A DNA stretch of 64,000 nucleotides from Peredibacter starrii (GCF_034259205.1 NZ_CP139487.1:3410001-3474000), one strand, 5' to 3'. Shown: positions 1 through 8,391, numbered from the stretch's first letter. Numbers and translations are program-made. Notes: generated by a model from the sequence alone, not told the origin.

Positions 1-94
1 TGACTTTCCCCTCTTCAGTGAGTTGGATCGCCTTCTCGTTGAGCTTCATCGTAATACTATCTGATATACCTTTGACTCTGGAACTTAAAAGCAT
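1..94 (-). CDS. PLP-dependent aminotransferase, N-terminal fragment (aspartate aminotransferase-like)
   Basis: Only the first 31 codons are present; the rest lies beyond the left edge. The N-terminus (LSSRVKGISDS, then a stretch like KLNEKAIQLTEEGK) matches the opening helices of class I aspartate aminotransferases (SxRVxxIxxSxTxxxxxKAxxLxxxGK). The ATG at 92-94 has an AAGGA site about 10 nt upstream and lies 5 nt after the coaD stop, so it is probably translated from the coaD transcript. Substrate specificity cannot be judged from this fragment. Confidence 0.6.
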   Translation of the reverse strand, partial: MLLSSRVKGISDSITMKLNEKAIQLTEEGKV

Positions 95-99
95 CTTGC

Positions 100-582
100 T
101 TAATCCTTAATCTTCTTCATCTCTTCGTGAACCAAAGGCGGAACAAACGAAGTAATGTCTCCATTATGATTATAAACTTCCTTCACTAGCGAGCTTGAAA
201 TGTAATAAAGCTTTTCACTCGTCATAAGGAAAACCGTATCGCAATCAGGATTGATCTTACGATTCATTGAGGCCATCTGAAATTCAATCTCAAAATCACC
301 CGTTGGACGAAGACCTCTGACAATCGAACCGATTTTATTCTGGCGAGCATACTCAACGATCAAACCGCCCCAGCTATCAACTTTAACTTTCGGTTCATGC
401 GCGAAAAGTTTTTTCAGAACATTCACACGCTGTTCACTAGTCATGAATGGTTTTTTGTTGGGAGATACGGCAACGAGAACAACGATCTCATCAAAAATCT
501 TGATGGCCCGTTGAACGATGTCGAGGTGACCGTTAGTAAATGGGTCGAAAGTACCGGCGTACAACGCACGTTTCTTTTCCAA
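100..582 (-). CDS. coaD: Phosphopantetheine adenylyltransferase CoaD
   Basis: Catalyses ATP plus 4'-phosphopantetheine to dephospho-CoA, the penultimate step of coenzyme A synthesis, in the cytosol. The 160-residue length is usual. The nucleotidyltransferase (T/H)xGH motif is TNGH at residues 16-19 after GTFDPF. The RGLRP segment is at 89-93 and the ISSS motif at 128-131 (YYISSSLVKEV). It lies downstream of rsmD, the common bacterial rsmD-coaD pairing, and 5 nt before the aminotransferase start. Confidence 0.96.
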   Translation of the reverse strand: MEKKRALYAGTFDPFTNGHLDIVQRAIKIFDEIVVLVAVSPNKKPFMTSEQRVNVLKKLFAHEPKVKVDSWGGLIVEYARQNKIGSIVRGLRPTGDFEIEFQMASMNRKINPDCDTVFLMTSEKLYYISSSLVKEVYNHNGDITSFVPPLVHEEMKKIKD

Positions 583-619
583 GCGGAAATCCTTTGGAGA
601 TTAAACTATAGGTCTAATC

Positions 620-1201
620 TTATACCAATTTGCCGACGACGACAAAATGATCGCCCTGTTCCACTTTTTTAATAACTGATTGGAATGCTCCCGTGACGAG
701 ATCGATCTTTGGACCTTTGAGGCGGTCGGATTCAACCCACACTTCACCCTGGAAGTTCATCTCTTTTAAGATCTTCAGAACATCAAAGTAAAGAGCATGG
801 TTTTCATAGGGAGGATCGAAGAAAAGAATCACATTTTCTGTTTCCGGTAACTGATACTGAAGCTCTTTTTGGACCCAGTTTTTTGCGTCCAAGTTAGTGA
901 CAGTGATCATGTCCGGTTCAAATTTAAAGGCCTTTTCTAGATTGGCCTTGTTATCTTTCAAGGTAAGAAATGCCCCTCTCATGGAATCGTTCACAAAGAC
1001 TTTTTGTGAACCACGAGAAAGTGCCTCATAACCCATGGCCCCTGAGCCCGCACAAAGATCCACGAAAATATATTCGTCCATGTGTTGGCGCCAGTCGAAA
1101 AGTTTACGTTTAATGAGAACAGAAGTTGGCCGGGTGGAATCGGCCTTAGGAGTTGCCAAAGGATATCCTCTGGCAATTCCACCTAAGATCTTTATAGACA
1201 T
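620..1201 (-). CDS. rsmD: 16S rRNA (guanine966-N2)-methyltransferase RsmD
   Basis: SAM-dependent methyltransferase that modifies G966 of 16S rRNA on the assembling small subunit. The 193-residue protein has the family N-terminus (KILGGIARGYPL, then DSTRPTSVLIKRKLFDW). SAM motif I is DLCAGSGAMGYEAL at about 48-61 and the N2-guanine catalytic motif is DPPY at 129-132. It is followed by coaD after 37 nt and preceded by an unknown gene with only 3 nt between them, so the three form one minus-strand unit. Confidence 0.94.
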   Translation of the reverse strand: MSIKILGGIARGYPLATPKADSTRPTSVLIKRKLFDWRQHMDEYIFVDLCAGSGAMGYEALSRGSQKVFVNDSMRGAFLTLKDNKANLEKAFKFEPDMITVTNLDAKNWVQKELQYQLPETENVILFFDPPYENHALYFDVLKILKEMNFQGEVWVESDRLKGPKIDLVTGAFQSVIKKVEQGDHFVVVGKLV

Positions 1202-1204
1202 TGA

Positions 1205-1627
1205 TTAAGCAGCTTTTTTACGAGAAGTAGTTTCCGCAGATACTGGCACAGTAAATTTCATACCGCCATCCATTTCGATGTTAAGCCCTGATTCTGTTAC
1301 TTCCAGGCAAACAACTTTGCCGCCGATATCGAATTGAAGTTCCAGGGAAAGATTACCCTGAACTTTAAAACTCATCGATGTCGATGCCGGAGATGATGAC
1401 TGAACAGGAGCTGGAGCAGGTGCTGGTTTTGGCGCGGCCCTCTTTGATTCTAAAGATACTGGCGCAGGTGCAGCAACTGGAATGGCTTCCTTCTCCTCCA
1501 TATGGGCGAGTTCCTCCAGAACCGATGAAGTTGCATGAACTTCCTCTTCGCCTGAAAAATCCTCTTCTAAGGCTTCAATTTCTTTCATGATGTCTGAAAG
1601 CTCTTGGTCGTTGAAGCTTTTATCCAT
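1205..1627 (-). CDS. Hypothetical protein, acidic N-terminus, Pro/Ala linker and beta-rich C-terminal domain
   Basis: A 140-residue cytosolic protein with no signal peptide. Residues 1-50 are acidic and helical (EIEALEEDFSGEEE). Residues 51-85 are a Pro/Ala-rich flexible linker (PKPAPAPAPVQ). Residues 86-130 form an alternating hydrophobic pattern, probably a small beta-sandwich (LSLELQFDIGG, VVCLEVTESGLNIEM). The start has a GGAG site at usual spacing. It is first in the operon with rsmD and coaD. I do not recognise the family; the layout suggests an adaptor tethering a small domain. Confidence 0.75.
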   Translation of the reverse strand: MDKSFNDQELSDIMKEIEALEEDFSGEEEVHATSSVLEELAHMEEKEAIPVAAPAPVSLESKRAAPKPAPAPAPVQSSSPASTSMSFKVQGNLSLELQFDIGGKVVCLEVTESGLNIEMDGGMKFTVPVSAETTSRKKAA

Positions 1628-1656
1628 ATCGCACTCCCGTAGGTGTAATTTATTTA

Positions 1657-1687
1657 ATTATAAAGCTCACTTACCTATTCGGCACAA
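1657..1687 (-). promoter_or_regulatory. Candidate sigma-70-type promoter for the rsmD-coaD unit
   Basis: On the minus strand, TATAAT (complement of 1657-1662) is preceded by TTGTGC (complement of 1682-1687) with a 19-nt spacer. It sits 30 nt upstream of the first gene. The -10 is perfect; the -35 is partial and the spacing slightly long. Confidence 0.4.
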
Positions 1688-1733
1688 TGCGACTAAACTT
1701 TAGGAAAATCGTCTTTTTTAGTCGTCTTTTTTC

Positions 1734-1763
1734 ATGACAAAAACACTGGGATAACCCATAATC
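1734..1763 (+). promoter_or_regulatory. Candidate promoter for the methyltransferase-like gene and dtd
   Basis: ATGACA at 1734-1739 and CATAAT at 1758-1763 are separated by 18 nt, about 63 nt upstream of the TTG start. Just upstream (about 1707-1733) a TCGTCTTTTTT string occurs twice in tandem and may be an UP-like or regulatory element. The other promoter of this 198-bp divergent gap faces left. Confidence 0.4.
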
Positions 1764-1825
1764 TTGTCTCCCAATTAATTAATGTTTTCAATAGTTTTGC
1801 TTTACTGGACAGGAGTTTAGTCCCT

Positions 1826-4660
1826 TTGAGTAATAAAACCTTCTTTGCTTCGCAATGGCTAAATAAGGATATCGAGTCTCTCGAAGACTCGGCCGCTATT
1901 GCTATAGATCAAGAAGTGCCTGAAGTATTTCATGTCAAAGGACGTTTCCCTACTTTCATTCCTGGCCCACGTTTAGCTCGCACTCCCGAAGTAAGCGATC
2001 GCTTCTCTCCTCTGCACTGTTTTGTTCCTGGATGGAAGGGTGACTCTCTTCTTTCTAAAAACGTTGTGAAGTTTGAGCGTCTTCTGACTCTGGTTCAAAT
2101 GGACGTGAAGAACGAACTATTTAAGACAAAAGATTTCCCGAAAACAATTAAGCTTGGACTCTATAATGAGTTCCTTTCATATGCTGAAACTCTGGGCCTT
2201 CACTTTGAAGGGCTGGATGATCTTGGTAACTTCTGGCAGGCGATTTCTCCTGAGAAGCTGCAGGATAATCCTAAGCTTCTGGAGTTCATCGATATCTACG
2301 CTAACCGTGTAGCGACAATTACTTTCTTAAAACTTCGCTTCATCTCATCACTCCTTGATCGTTGTGGCCTTGAGCTGACTGAGAAGGCCCTGCTCTATCC
2401 AACTTCTTTCCTCTCTCAGATCTTTAAAAAAGGTTCTGGCTCTGAACTTCAAAGCCGTGCTCTTGAGAGTAACCTTTATAGCTGGTACCGTCCGCATGAA
2501 GGCATGAAAGAAGCAATGAAAGAGCTTCTGATTGTTTCTCGTGATCTTGCGATCACAGAAATCACAAAACACATTTCACTTCGTACGCAAGTTGAGCAGG
2601 ATCAGCAGAAAGTTTATTCTCATGCTCTTTCTCACGTGAGCCTGGGTCTGTTCCTCAACTCGCTTCAGATCAACTTTCCTCTTTGGTTAGAAACAATTGA
2701 AGGCAAGAAAGTTCCAACTGGTGGAATGGAAGATGAAGAGATCGTAAGCTGTAAGTACTTTGGTGATTATCTTGAATCACTTTCTCTTTCTCACTGGCTT
2801 GCTCAGGAGAACAATAAAGATTTCCACTGGGACCAGTTCCTATGTCCGGACTTCAAAGGTCTTGAGTTCATCTCAGGCACATTCACTAAGATCTGTAATG
2901 AGCTTCAGTTCCTGACTTTCCTTGCTCACAAAGCAGAAAGCCAGCACGAGAAGCCGATTGACTATATTTGCAAAATCATGGGCGGACACTTCAGAAACCG
3001 CAAGAATAATCAGGTGAAGCAAGGTCTTCTTCTTGAAGATAATCCTTTCTACACTTCGACTTATGACCGCGTGGTTCTGAACCTTTGTCACTTCCCTAAG
3101 AACAACCCACAACACTATCTCATGACTCAGATCGGAGATCAGGTGAAGTACCTCAAAGCTAATGGGTACTTGTTTGTTCTATCTTCTAAAAAACTATTTG
3201 TTCCTTCACTACGTGAAAGACTGGAGCCAGTTCTACGCGAACTTAAGACCGAAGCGATCTTTGATCTTGAGAACGTTAAAGGTAAAGGTGAACTTGGTTC
3301 TTATATCTACGTGTTCCGTAAGAAGAACAAGTGCGAGACCGAAAAGCAACTTTGCTCATACTTCCGTATTTCGGCCGAGCTGGACAGCTTCCACAACTTC
3401 TCTTCTGTGACTGAACATTTAAGATCGTTCTATCTGTCGCACTTAAATGAAGTGCCTCCGATGGCGCATCTCGATTTCCCGGATTCATTCCGTGTTGAAT
3501 TCTTCCAGGAAGCGGTTGTAAACGGCATGTTGATTCATTCAACTTCGGAAGACTCTAGCCGTATTACTCACCCTGCTTACTTCAAGGGCCTACTCGCTAA
3601 CTGCGTGCCTCTTGATACAATTTTTGAAATTAAGTCCCTTCACTCTGAAGAGAAGTTCCGTCCTGAATCGACTCTTAATCTCGGTCTAAAGCGTGACGTT
3701 TCTTACTTCCTGGTGGTGGACTTCCGTAATGGAGACGTGAATCTTGAGATTCACCCTATGGACACGTTCCGTTCAATTCATTCGGACTACGGTGAAACTC
3801 TTTGTAGCTACTTCCAGCTTATTCCAAAGATTCCGGGCCTTAACCCGAACATCCTTCGTAACTACTTCCTGACAACTGTTGGTAAGCAAGTTATGAACCT
3901 GACTTTCACTGGTGGCCTGTCACTTGTAAAAGGGTCTTTGAGTAAGTTCTTAGTTCCAAAGTTTTTAACTGAAACAGAATCTTTACCTGAGCACCTTAAA
4001 TCAGGTTTCAGAATGCTTGAAATGAACGAGGAGCAACTTCTAGATGCTTCACCTCGTGACATCCTTCAGGCCTTCCAACATATCGATCAGATCACGAAGA
4101 ACCTTTTCCCACGTTATGCTTGTGAGATCCTTTCTCGTTATTCAAACCTTGAAAGAACTCTCCAATCTCTTATCTGGAAAATGGACGACCTTCGCTTTGG
4201 TCAGAAAGTAAGCTTCAATAATCCACTTATTCAAGGTCAATTGGTTCAAAAACCAACTCGTCCTTTATATCCAGAAAATGAAGATATTTTCCTGGAGTTC
4301 GTAGAAGGAACAGTTCCTACTGATATCCATCTACCTCTTACTCAGACTCAGCTTAAAGTGTCTCACGAGGGTGAATTAAAACTCTTCTCACTTGAGCTTA
4401 TGAGCCACAATAAAGTGATCGTGCGTCTTCACACTGAAGAGCCAATGGTGCTGTTTATTCAGTTCCTATTGTCACACGCAGTGGATGTACCACTTTCAAA
4501 GATTCTTCGTGCAGTTCACATCCCTAGCTTGAGTGACCTGAAAGAGATCATTGAAACGACTCAAAGCTTTAAGTCTTCATACCAAGAGCTTCTGGGCCAG
4601 GTTCAGAACTCAATTACTCACGCCATGAGAGTTCAGGTAACACCGAAGAGGATTCCGTGA
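1826..4660 (+). CDS. Large protein resembling a type I/IIG DNA methyltransferase plus target-recognition region, catalytic motif lost
   Basis: 944 residues, starting at TTG (1826) with AGGAG 10 nt upstream. Residues 1-330 are mostly helical and unrecognised. Around 410-505 the pattern resembles N6-adenine DNA methylases: YDRVVLN, then LKANGYLFVLSSKKLF, then GELGSYIYVFRKK. The NPPY/F catalytic motif is replaced by NLCHF at 419-423, and no DPxxGxGxF SAM motif is visible. Near 690-735, ILRNYFLTTVGKQVMNL and LSKFLVPKF resemble HsdS or type IIG target-recognition endings. No restriction or specificity subunit adjoins it; dtd overlaps by 4 nt. Probably a non-catalytic DNA-binding relative, an inference from motif patterns. 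Confidence 0.5.
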   Translation: MSNKTFFASQWLNKDIESLEDSAAIAIDQEVPEVFHVKGRFPTFIPGPRLARTPEVSDRFSPLHCFVPGWKGDSLLSKNVVKFERLLTLVQMDVKNELFKTKDFPKTIKLGLYNEFLSYAETLGLHFEGLDDLGNFWQAISPEKLQDNPKLLEFIDIYANRVATITFLKLRFISSLLDRCGLELTEKALLYPTSFLSQIFKKGSGSELQSRALESNLYSWYRPHEGMKEAMKELLIVSRDLAITEITKHISLRTQVEQDQQKVYSHALSHVSLGLFLNSLQINFPLWLETIEGKKVPTGGMEDEEIVSCKYFGDYLESLSLSHWLAQENNKDFHWDQFLCPDFKGLEFISGTFTKICNELQFLTFLAHKAESQHEKPIDYICKIMGGHFRNRKNNQVKQGLLLEDNPFYTSTYDRVVLNLCHFPKNNPQHYLMTQIGDQVKYLKANGYLFVLSSKKLFVPSLRERLEPVLRELKTEAIFDLENVKGKGELGSYIYVFRKKNKCETEKQLCSYFRISAELDSFHNFSSVTEHLRSFYLSHLNEVPPMAHLDFPDSFRVEFFQEAVVNGMLIHSTSEDSSRITHPAYFKGLLANCVPLDTIFEIKSLHSEEKFRPESTLNLGLKRDVSYFLVVDFRNGDVNLEIHPMDTFRSIHSDYGETLCSYFQLIPKIPGLNPNILRNYFLTTVGKQVMNLTFTGGLSLVKGSLSKFLVPKFLTETESLPEHLKSGFRMLEMNEEQLLDASPRDILQAFQHIDQITKNLFPRYACEILSRYSNLERTLQSLIWKMDDLRFGQKVSFNNPLIQGQLVQKPTRPLYPENEDIFLEFVEGTVPTDIHLPLTQTQLKVSHEGELKLFSLELMSHNKVIVRLHTEEPMVLFIQFLLSHAVDVPLSKILRAVHIPSLSDLKEIIETTQSFKSSYQELLGQVQNSITHAMRVQVTPKRIP

Positions 4661-5094
4661 AAATCGTAGTTCAACGAGTTCAAGAGGCCTCTGTATCAGT
4701 TGACTCTGAAATCGTAGGACAAATCGGTTCCGGACTTCTTCTTTTAGTTTGTTTTGAACAAGGTGACACTGAAGATTCCCTTCACAAGGCGATTGATAAA
4801 ATTTCAAAACTTCGCATTTTCGACGACGCTGAAGGCCGCATGAATTTAGATATTCAGGCCGTAAAAGGCGAAATCCTATCTGTCAGCCAATTCACTTTGA
4901 GCTGGGACGGAACCGGTGGACATCGCCCGAGTTTCGAGAAATCCATGGCACCACAAGAAGCGCGTTTAAAGTATGCACTTTTTAATCGAGAACTAAGAAA
5001 TCGTGGATTTACAGTGAAGGAAGGAACGTTCGGAGCGTTTATGAAAGTGTCACTGGTCAACGATGGACCAGTGACGTTTATTCTTCAATTTTAG
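4657..5094 (+). CDS. dtd: D-aminoacyl-tRNA deacylase Dtd
   Basis: Hydrolyses D-amino acids from mis-charged tRNA in the cytosol. The 145-residue length is normal. Family motifs are present: MKIVVQRVxxASV at the start, SQFTLSWD near residue 76, GHRPSFEKSM near 88, and the C-terminal VSLVNDGPVTF carrying the Gly/Pro chiral-proofreading signature (NDGPV for the usual NxGPV). The start is GTG at 4657 inside the upstream stop (GTGA overlap), so it is translationally coupled to the methyltransferase-like gene. Its stop overlaps the stop of the convergent gene. Confidence 0.95.
   Translation: MKIVVQRVQEASVSVDSEIVGQIGSGLLLLVCFEQGDTEDSLHKAIDKISKLRIFDDAEGRMNLDIQAVKGEILSVSQFTLSWDGTGGHRPSFEKSMAPQEARLKYALFNRELRNRGFTVKEGTFGAFMKVSLVNDGPVTFILQF
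5049..5087 (+). terminator. Intrinsic terminator inside the 3' end of dtd
   Basis: A perfect 10-bp inverted repeat (gtcactggtc at 5049-5058, gaccagtgac at 5066-5075, 7-nt loop) is followed by a T-rich run. It lies within the last 15 dtd codons, because the gene is followed at once by a convergent gene. Confidence 0.7.
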
Positions 5095-6431
5095 TTCATT
5101 AATTCGCGAGTAAGGTCTTTCTTCTTTCCTTTGAAAACTGAAACAAGCTTGTTGCTTCTCTGATTCGCAGGAATGCGATTAACAATCAGACGGATGTTCA
5201 TACCAACGATGTTACCGTTACGGTCGGTCTTGTTTTCAACGTGCCAGTTAGCACCTGATTCATTCACCATCTCTTTTAAGATGATCATGTTCATATCGAT
5301 GCCATCAACTGCTGCGCCTGGGTTTGAAACGAACTCAAGCTCAGAGGCAGTGTAGATGCTGCCAGCAAGGAAGAGTGAGATCACCGTACGATCAGAATGT
5401 ATCTGGTTAGAGATCATGATCTTTTTATCTTCAAGACGACGAGCAGATAGTTGGTTAATCGCCGCGTTCATCACTTGTTCAAAGCTCTCGTAAGGAACTG
5501 CAAGCTGAACATCACGAACGTCTGTCGCGTGAATAAGTTCTTTTGGCTGAATGTTCTGGATCGAAACCAGCACTTCTTTGAGGGATGTTTTGTGAGTTGG
5601 AAGGGCCGGAGTTTCTTCAACTTTTTCTTCCTGAGCTTCCACTACGGCCGCATCGGCCACTGGCATTTTCGATGTCATTCTTTCCAGAAGATCACCGTGA
5701 TAGTCTTTAAAGATTTGTGCTGTCACCGGCATATTTTGAGTAAGAAGAGCACGATCAACCAGGCGGTCAACCATGGCACCTACGTTTGCCTGGCCGGCCT
5801 TAAGAAGATTAAGCGCCTCTCTTTCGATTTCACGCTGAAGCTGATGACGGTTGAACTCTTGAAGTGAAAGCAGGCTCAGCGAAAGAACGAAAATGATAAG
5901 ACCAACTCCCATTAGGACTTCGTCATTCATTTGTACTTCACGAATTTGAGCATTCGTAGCATCGATTTCATCAACCAGGTTAACTTTGAAATTTTCCATT
6001 TTCCCATAGCGCTCGCTAAGTGGCGCAAGCGGAGTGTCCATCATCTGGCCCGCAAGCATTGGAGAATGAATCTTCAACACTTTTTCATGGAACCAATGAA
6101 CTTCAGAGATCAGTTGATTAAGCGTTTCGTAACCCTTCCCTACGTTCTTACGGAATGGGTTGATACCTTTAATTGTTTCGTTAAGACATTCATCTGAAAG
6201 TGCCATGAACTCACGATTCAGATAAGGAGATTGGATGTCTTTAATCATCATCGCAGTGAATGTTTGCGAGATGCGGTTAAAGCATGTGCCTACACCTTGA
6301 TTCAGCACATTCATACGATCCAACTGCGTCTGATTCGTTTGATGATGCCAGAAAGCACCAAGAGTCATTAATAGACCCAGGCCACAAACCATATAGATTT
6401 TTGAAGCAGAGAGACTGAGTAATTTTTTCAT
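5091..6431 (-). CDS. Two-TM membrane protein with periplasmic helical domain and degenerate kinase-ATPase-like tail
   Basis: 446 residues from the ATG at 6431 (MKKLLSL), chosen because AAGGA lies 11 nt upstream; the ATG 12 nt earlier has no spaced ribosome site. One TM lies near residues 10-30 and a second near 172-192, flanking a helical periplasmic region typical of four-helix sensor domains. The cytosolic part has helices, a linker and a C-terminal region whose spacing resembles HATPase_c: an N-box-like YESFEQVMNAAINQL, then GIDMNMIILKEMVNESG where kinases have GLGLxIxKxIVxxxG. There is no phosphoacceptor histidine box or clear DxGxG loop. It may be a signalling scaffold or pseudokinase; partner unknown. 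Confidence 0.6.
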   Translation of the reverse strand: MKKLLSLSASKIYMVCGLGLLMTLGAFWHHQTNQTQLDRMNVLNQGVGTCFNRISQTFTAMMIKDIQSPYLNREFMALSDECLNETIKGINPFRKNVGKGYETLNQLISEVHWFHEKVLKIHSPMLAGQMMDTPLAPLSERYGKMENFKVNLVDEIDATNAQIREVQMNDEVLMGVGLIIFVLSLSLLSLQEFNRHQLQREIEREALNLLKAGQANVGAMVDRLVDRALLTQNMPVTAQIFKDYHGDLLERMTSKMPVADAAVVEAQEEKVEETPALPTHKTSLKEVLVSIQNIQPKELIHATDVRDVQLAVPYESFEQVMNAAINQLSARRLEDKKIMISNQIHSDRTVISLFLAGSIYTASELEFVSNPGAAVDGIDMNMIILKEMVNESGANWHVENKTDRNGNIVGMNIRLIVNRIPANQRSNKLVSVFKGKKKDLTRELMN

Positions 6432-6572
6432 GGAGAGCAACATCCTTGTTGTTTCGAGATCTTAAAATCCAGAGCTATTGTCTCTTTTTAAGGCCGCTAG
6501 AGTCAAGCCGGGAGAATTTACCCGACTGCCCTGATCAAACCCTGTATTCTCTTGCCGAAGCGGTTAGTTTTA

Positions 6573-6601
6573 TTGATTCTTAGAGTCACAAGAGCTATGA
6601 T
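6573..6601 (+). promoter_or_regulatory. Sigma-70-type promoter for the TonB-like gene
   Basis: TTGATT (6573-6578), a 17-nt spacer and TATGAT (6596-6601). It lies 26 nt upstream of the ATG, with AAGGAG in between. Confidence 0.6.
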
Positions 6602-6627
6602 TTTCTAGAGTAAAGGAGTCCGGCAAT

Positions 6628-7611
6628 ATGTCGGCAAACACGATCACCATTAAGGTTAGAACAGATGTAACTGTGATCTTCTTCGCAGTGGTGATTGCTC
6701 ACGTCCTTTTTCTACTTTTCTCTTACGAAGCTTTCCCTAATTTAAAAGATCTCATTACCCAACACGGACAAAGCGAGCCGATCGCTCCCCTACGCATTCA
6801 AGACATGCGAAGAATCCGTACAGTTGGTGCTCGTGATAGTAAGATTAAAAATTCATCGTATCTTTCGAAGTCGCTGAATCCTTCGAAAGAAATTTCAGCG
6901 GTTAAATCTGGTAACGCCAAGATGACTGAAAATCACAAGGCCCCTCTTCACAAGAAGGCCCTGAGTTTCAGTGATCTTTCAAAAGCCGCTCCATCAATGC
7001 CACAAGTGGCACAACAAAAACCTGCAGCACCAGCGGAACAACCACAGCAACGTCCGGGCTCTCGTCCAGGCGTTATGCCTCAAGCAAGACAGAAGGCCAT
7101 CAATGCCATCAGCTTGAAAGGTAATCAGATTCAGGAGTTTCAACGTACTCAAGGTGCTTCTTCTTATCCAGCAAGTGCAGCAGCTCTTAGTGGTGACCCA
7201 AGAGCGCGCAGTCTTAGTAACTCAGACATTTTGGTGAATCTTGAAGTTCCTGAAGGTGTGAATCCGGATGAATTAAATGAATACGAATTGATGTTCTATG
7301 GTTTCCAGAGAAGAACAGCGATTGGTTACGTGAATTCATTTTATAAAAAACTAGATAAGTTTCAGCGCGAGAATCCGCATATCCAGTTCCCGATGACTGA
7401 TACAAAACAAGTCATGACCGGACGTCTCACTTATGATGAGAAAGGTAACATCAAACAAATCAAAATGATTCGTTGGACGAATGTTGACCGTCTTCAGGGC
7501 TTTTTTGAAGAAGTACTTAAAGACATGGACACACTTCACAACCCACCAAAACCTCTTTGGAGTAAAACTGGTGAGTTCTCAATTTTCTTTAGCTTAGTGA
7601 TTAACGGCTAA
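6628..7611 (+). CDS. TonB-family periplasm-spanning protein
   Basis: 327 residues: a short cytosolic N-terminus, one TM anchor near 13-32, a Pro/Gln/Ala-rich spacer near 125-165 (AAPAEQPQQRPGSRPG), and a C-terminal domain near 225-327. The end has the TonB_C pattern: GRLTYDEKGNIKQIKMIRW, then a helix, then NPPKPL and a final strand GEFSIFFSLVI. This suggests coupling of inner-membrane energy or structure to the outer membrane. No ExbB/ExbD is adjacent; the Tol motor is at 58-59 kb. It converges on the anti-sigma-like gene with an 11-nt overlap. The partner receptor is unknown. Confidence 0.65.
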   Translation: MSANTITIKVRTDVTVIFFAVVIAHVLFLLFSYEAFPNLKDLITQHGQSEPIAPLRIQDMRRIRTVGARDSKIKNSSYLSKSLNPSKEISAVKSGNAKMTENHKAPLHKKALSFSDLSKAAPSMPQVAQQKPAAPAEQPQQRPGSRPGVMPQARQKAINAISLKGNQIQEFQRTQGASSYPASAAALSGDPRARSLSNSDILVNLEVPEGVNPDELNEYELMFYGFQRRTAIGYVNSFYKKLDKFQRENPHIQFPMTDTKQVMTGRLTYDEKGNIKQIKMIRWTNVDRLQGFFEEVLKDMDTLHNPPKPLWSKTGEFSIFFSLVING

Positions 7612-7912
7612 ACCAATCTTCGAACTTAATTCGAACAGAATCGAACAGTCCCTTTGGCTCTTCTTTGAGAAGATTAAAAATCGATGTGCGAATTTCAGAC
7701 TCAAGAGTCTCCTGAGATTCTCTTGTCAGAACAGGCATCGGGATCATGGCCTTAAGACCCTGGATCTCTTCTTCCTTACTCTTAATCTGAGCACCAAATT
7801 CCGGATGGGTATGAACGAAGGCCTCAAACTCTGCAGTTTCTTCTGCAGAAAGAGAGCCATCTAGATAAGGAACAATCTTCTTTTGAAACTGAGTATAGGT
7901 TTTATCCATCAT
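7601..7912 (-). CDS. Small putative anti-sigma factor
   Basis: 103 residues, soluble, no TM. The N-terminal part (VPYLDGSLSAEETAEFEAFV near residues 14-33) matches the first helices of anti-sigma domains (LxxYLDGxLxxxExxxxExHL). The HxxxCxxC zinc motif of ZAS proteins is absent and there is no membrane segment, so any sensing would be cytosolic. It overlaps the upstream sigma-like gene by an ATGA tetranucleotide, the usual arrangement of sigma/anti-sigma pairs. Function is inferred from this pairing and the short motif. Confidence 0.55.
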   Translation of the reverse strand: MMDKTYTQFQKKIVPYLDGSLSAEETAEFEAFVHTHPEFGAQIKSKEEEIQGLKAMIPMPVLTRESQETLESEIRTSIFNLLKEEPKGLFDSVRIKFEDWFSR

Positions 7913-8391
7913 AGATTGGCCCCTTTATTCAGATCATTTAACAGAAGGAATCGACCGTTGTGAACTTTCTCAATGATCTCAAAGCGAGGAATGAAAAGAA
8001 TGTCTTCAATTTCTTCCACGGTAAATTGTGAATCATAACGAAGACTCATCACCACTCTTACTTTAGGATCCAGTGAGTAGAACGAGTTGTACTCTGCCGG
8101 TCGAGTGATCTTCATCTGTTCATTAAGCTGAATGGCACGACGAGATCCGATATCAATCAGAAAACGAAGAATACCTTTATAGTAATGACGACGAAGGATG
8201 AGAGTTTCTTTTTTATTAGTGAGATCAACTTCACGGAACATGATGCTTTTTCTTTCTTTCAAAAGAAACGCATTCATTCCATCAATTACCAATTGCTCGG
8301 CCTGAAGATCATCCGGGATCAACGCAAAGGCCACGCGATAAAGCTTGTCCGTCAGCGGTTGTACAAGTTGATAAAAGTCTTTTCTCTTCAT
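7909..8391 (-). CDS. Divergent ECF-type RNA polymerase sigma factor
   Basis: 160 residues, the usual ECF length. The C-terminal half fits sigma region 4: LDPKVRVVMSLRYDSQFTVEEIEDILFIP..., the LPxxxRxxxxLRyxxxxxxxEIAxxLgip pattern, then IIEKVHNGRFLLLNDL as recognition helix. Region 2 is weakly conserved: helices are present near 5-40 but the usual DAED and core-binding signature is not clear. It overlaps the anti-sigma-like gene by 4 nt. Target promoters are unknown; the TonB-like gene is convergent and may or may not be related. Confidence 0.6.
   Translation of the reverse strand: MKRKDFYQLVQPLTDKLYRVAFALIPDDLQAEQLVIDGMNAFLLKERKSIMFREVDLTNKKETLILRRHYYKGILRFLIDIGSRRAIQLNEQMKITRPAEYNSFYSLDPKVRVVMSLRYDSQFTVEEIEDILFIPRFEIIEKVHNGRFLLLNDLNKGANL

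Noticed and set aside
5451-5867. Plus-strand 138-codon open frame
   Set aside because: Antisense shadow of the membrane pseudokinase gene; no ribosome site and no recognisable protein features.
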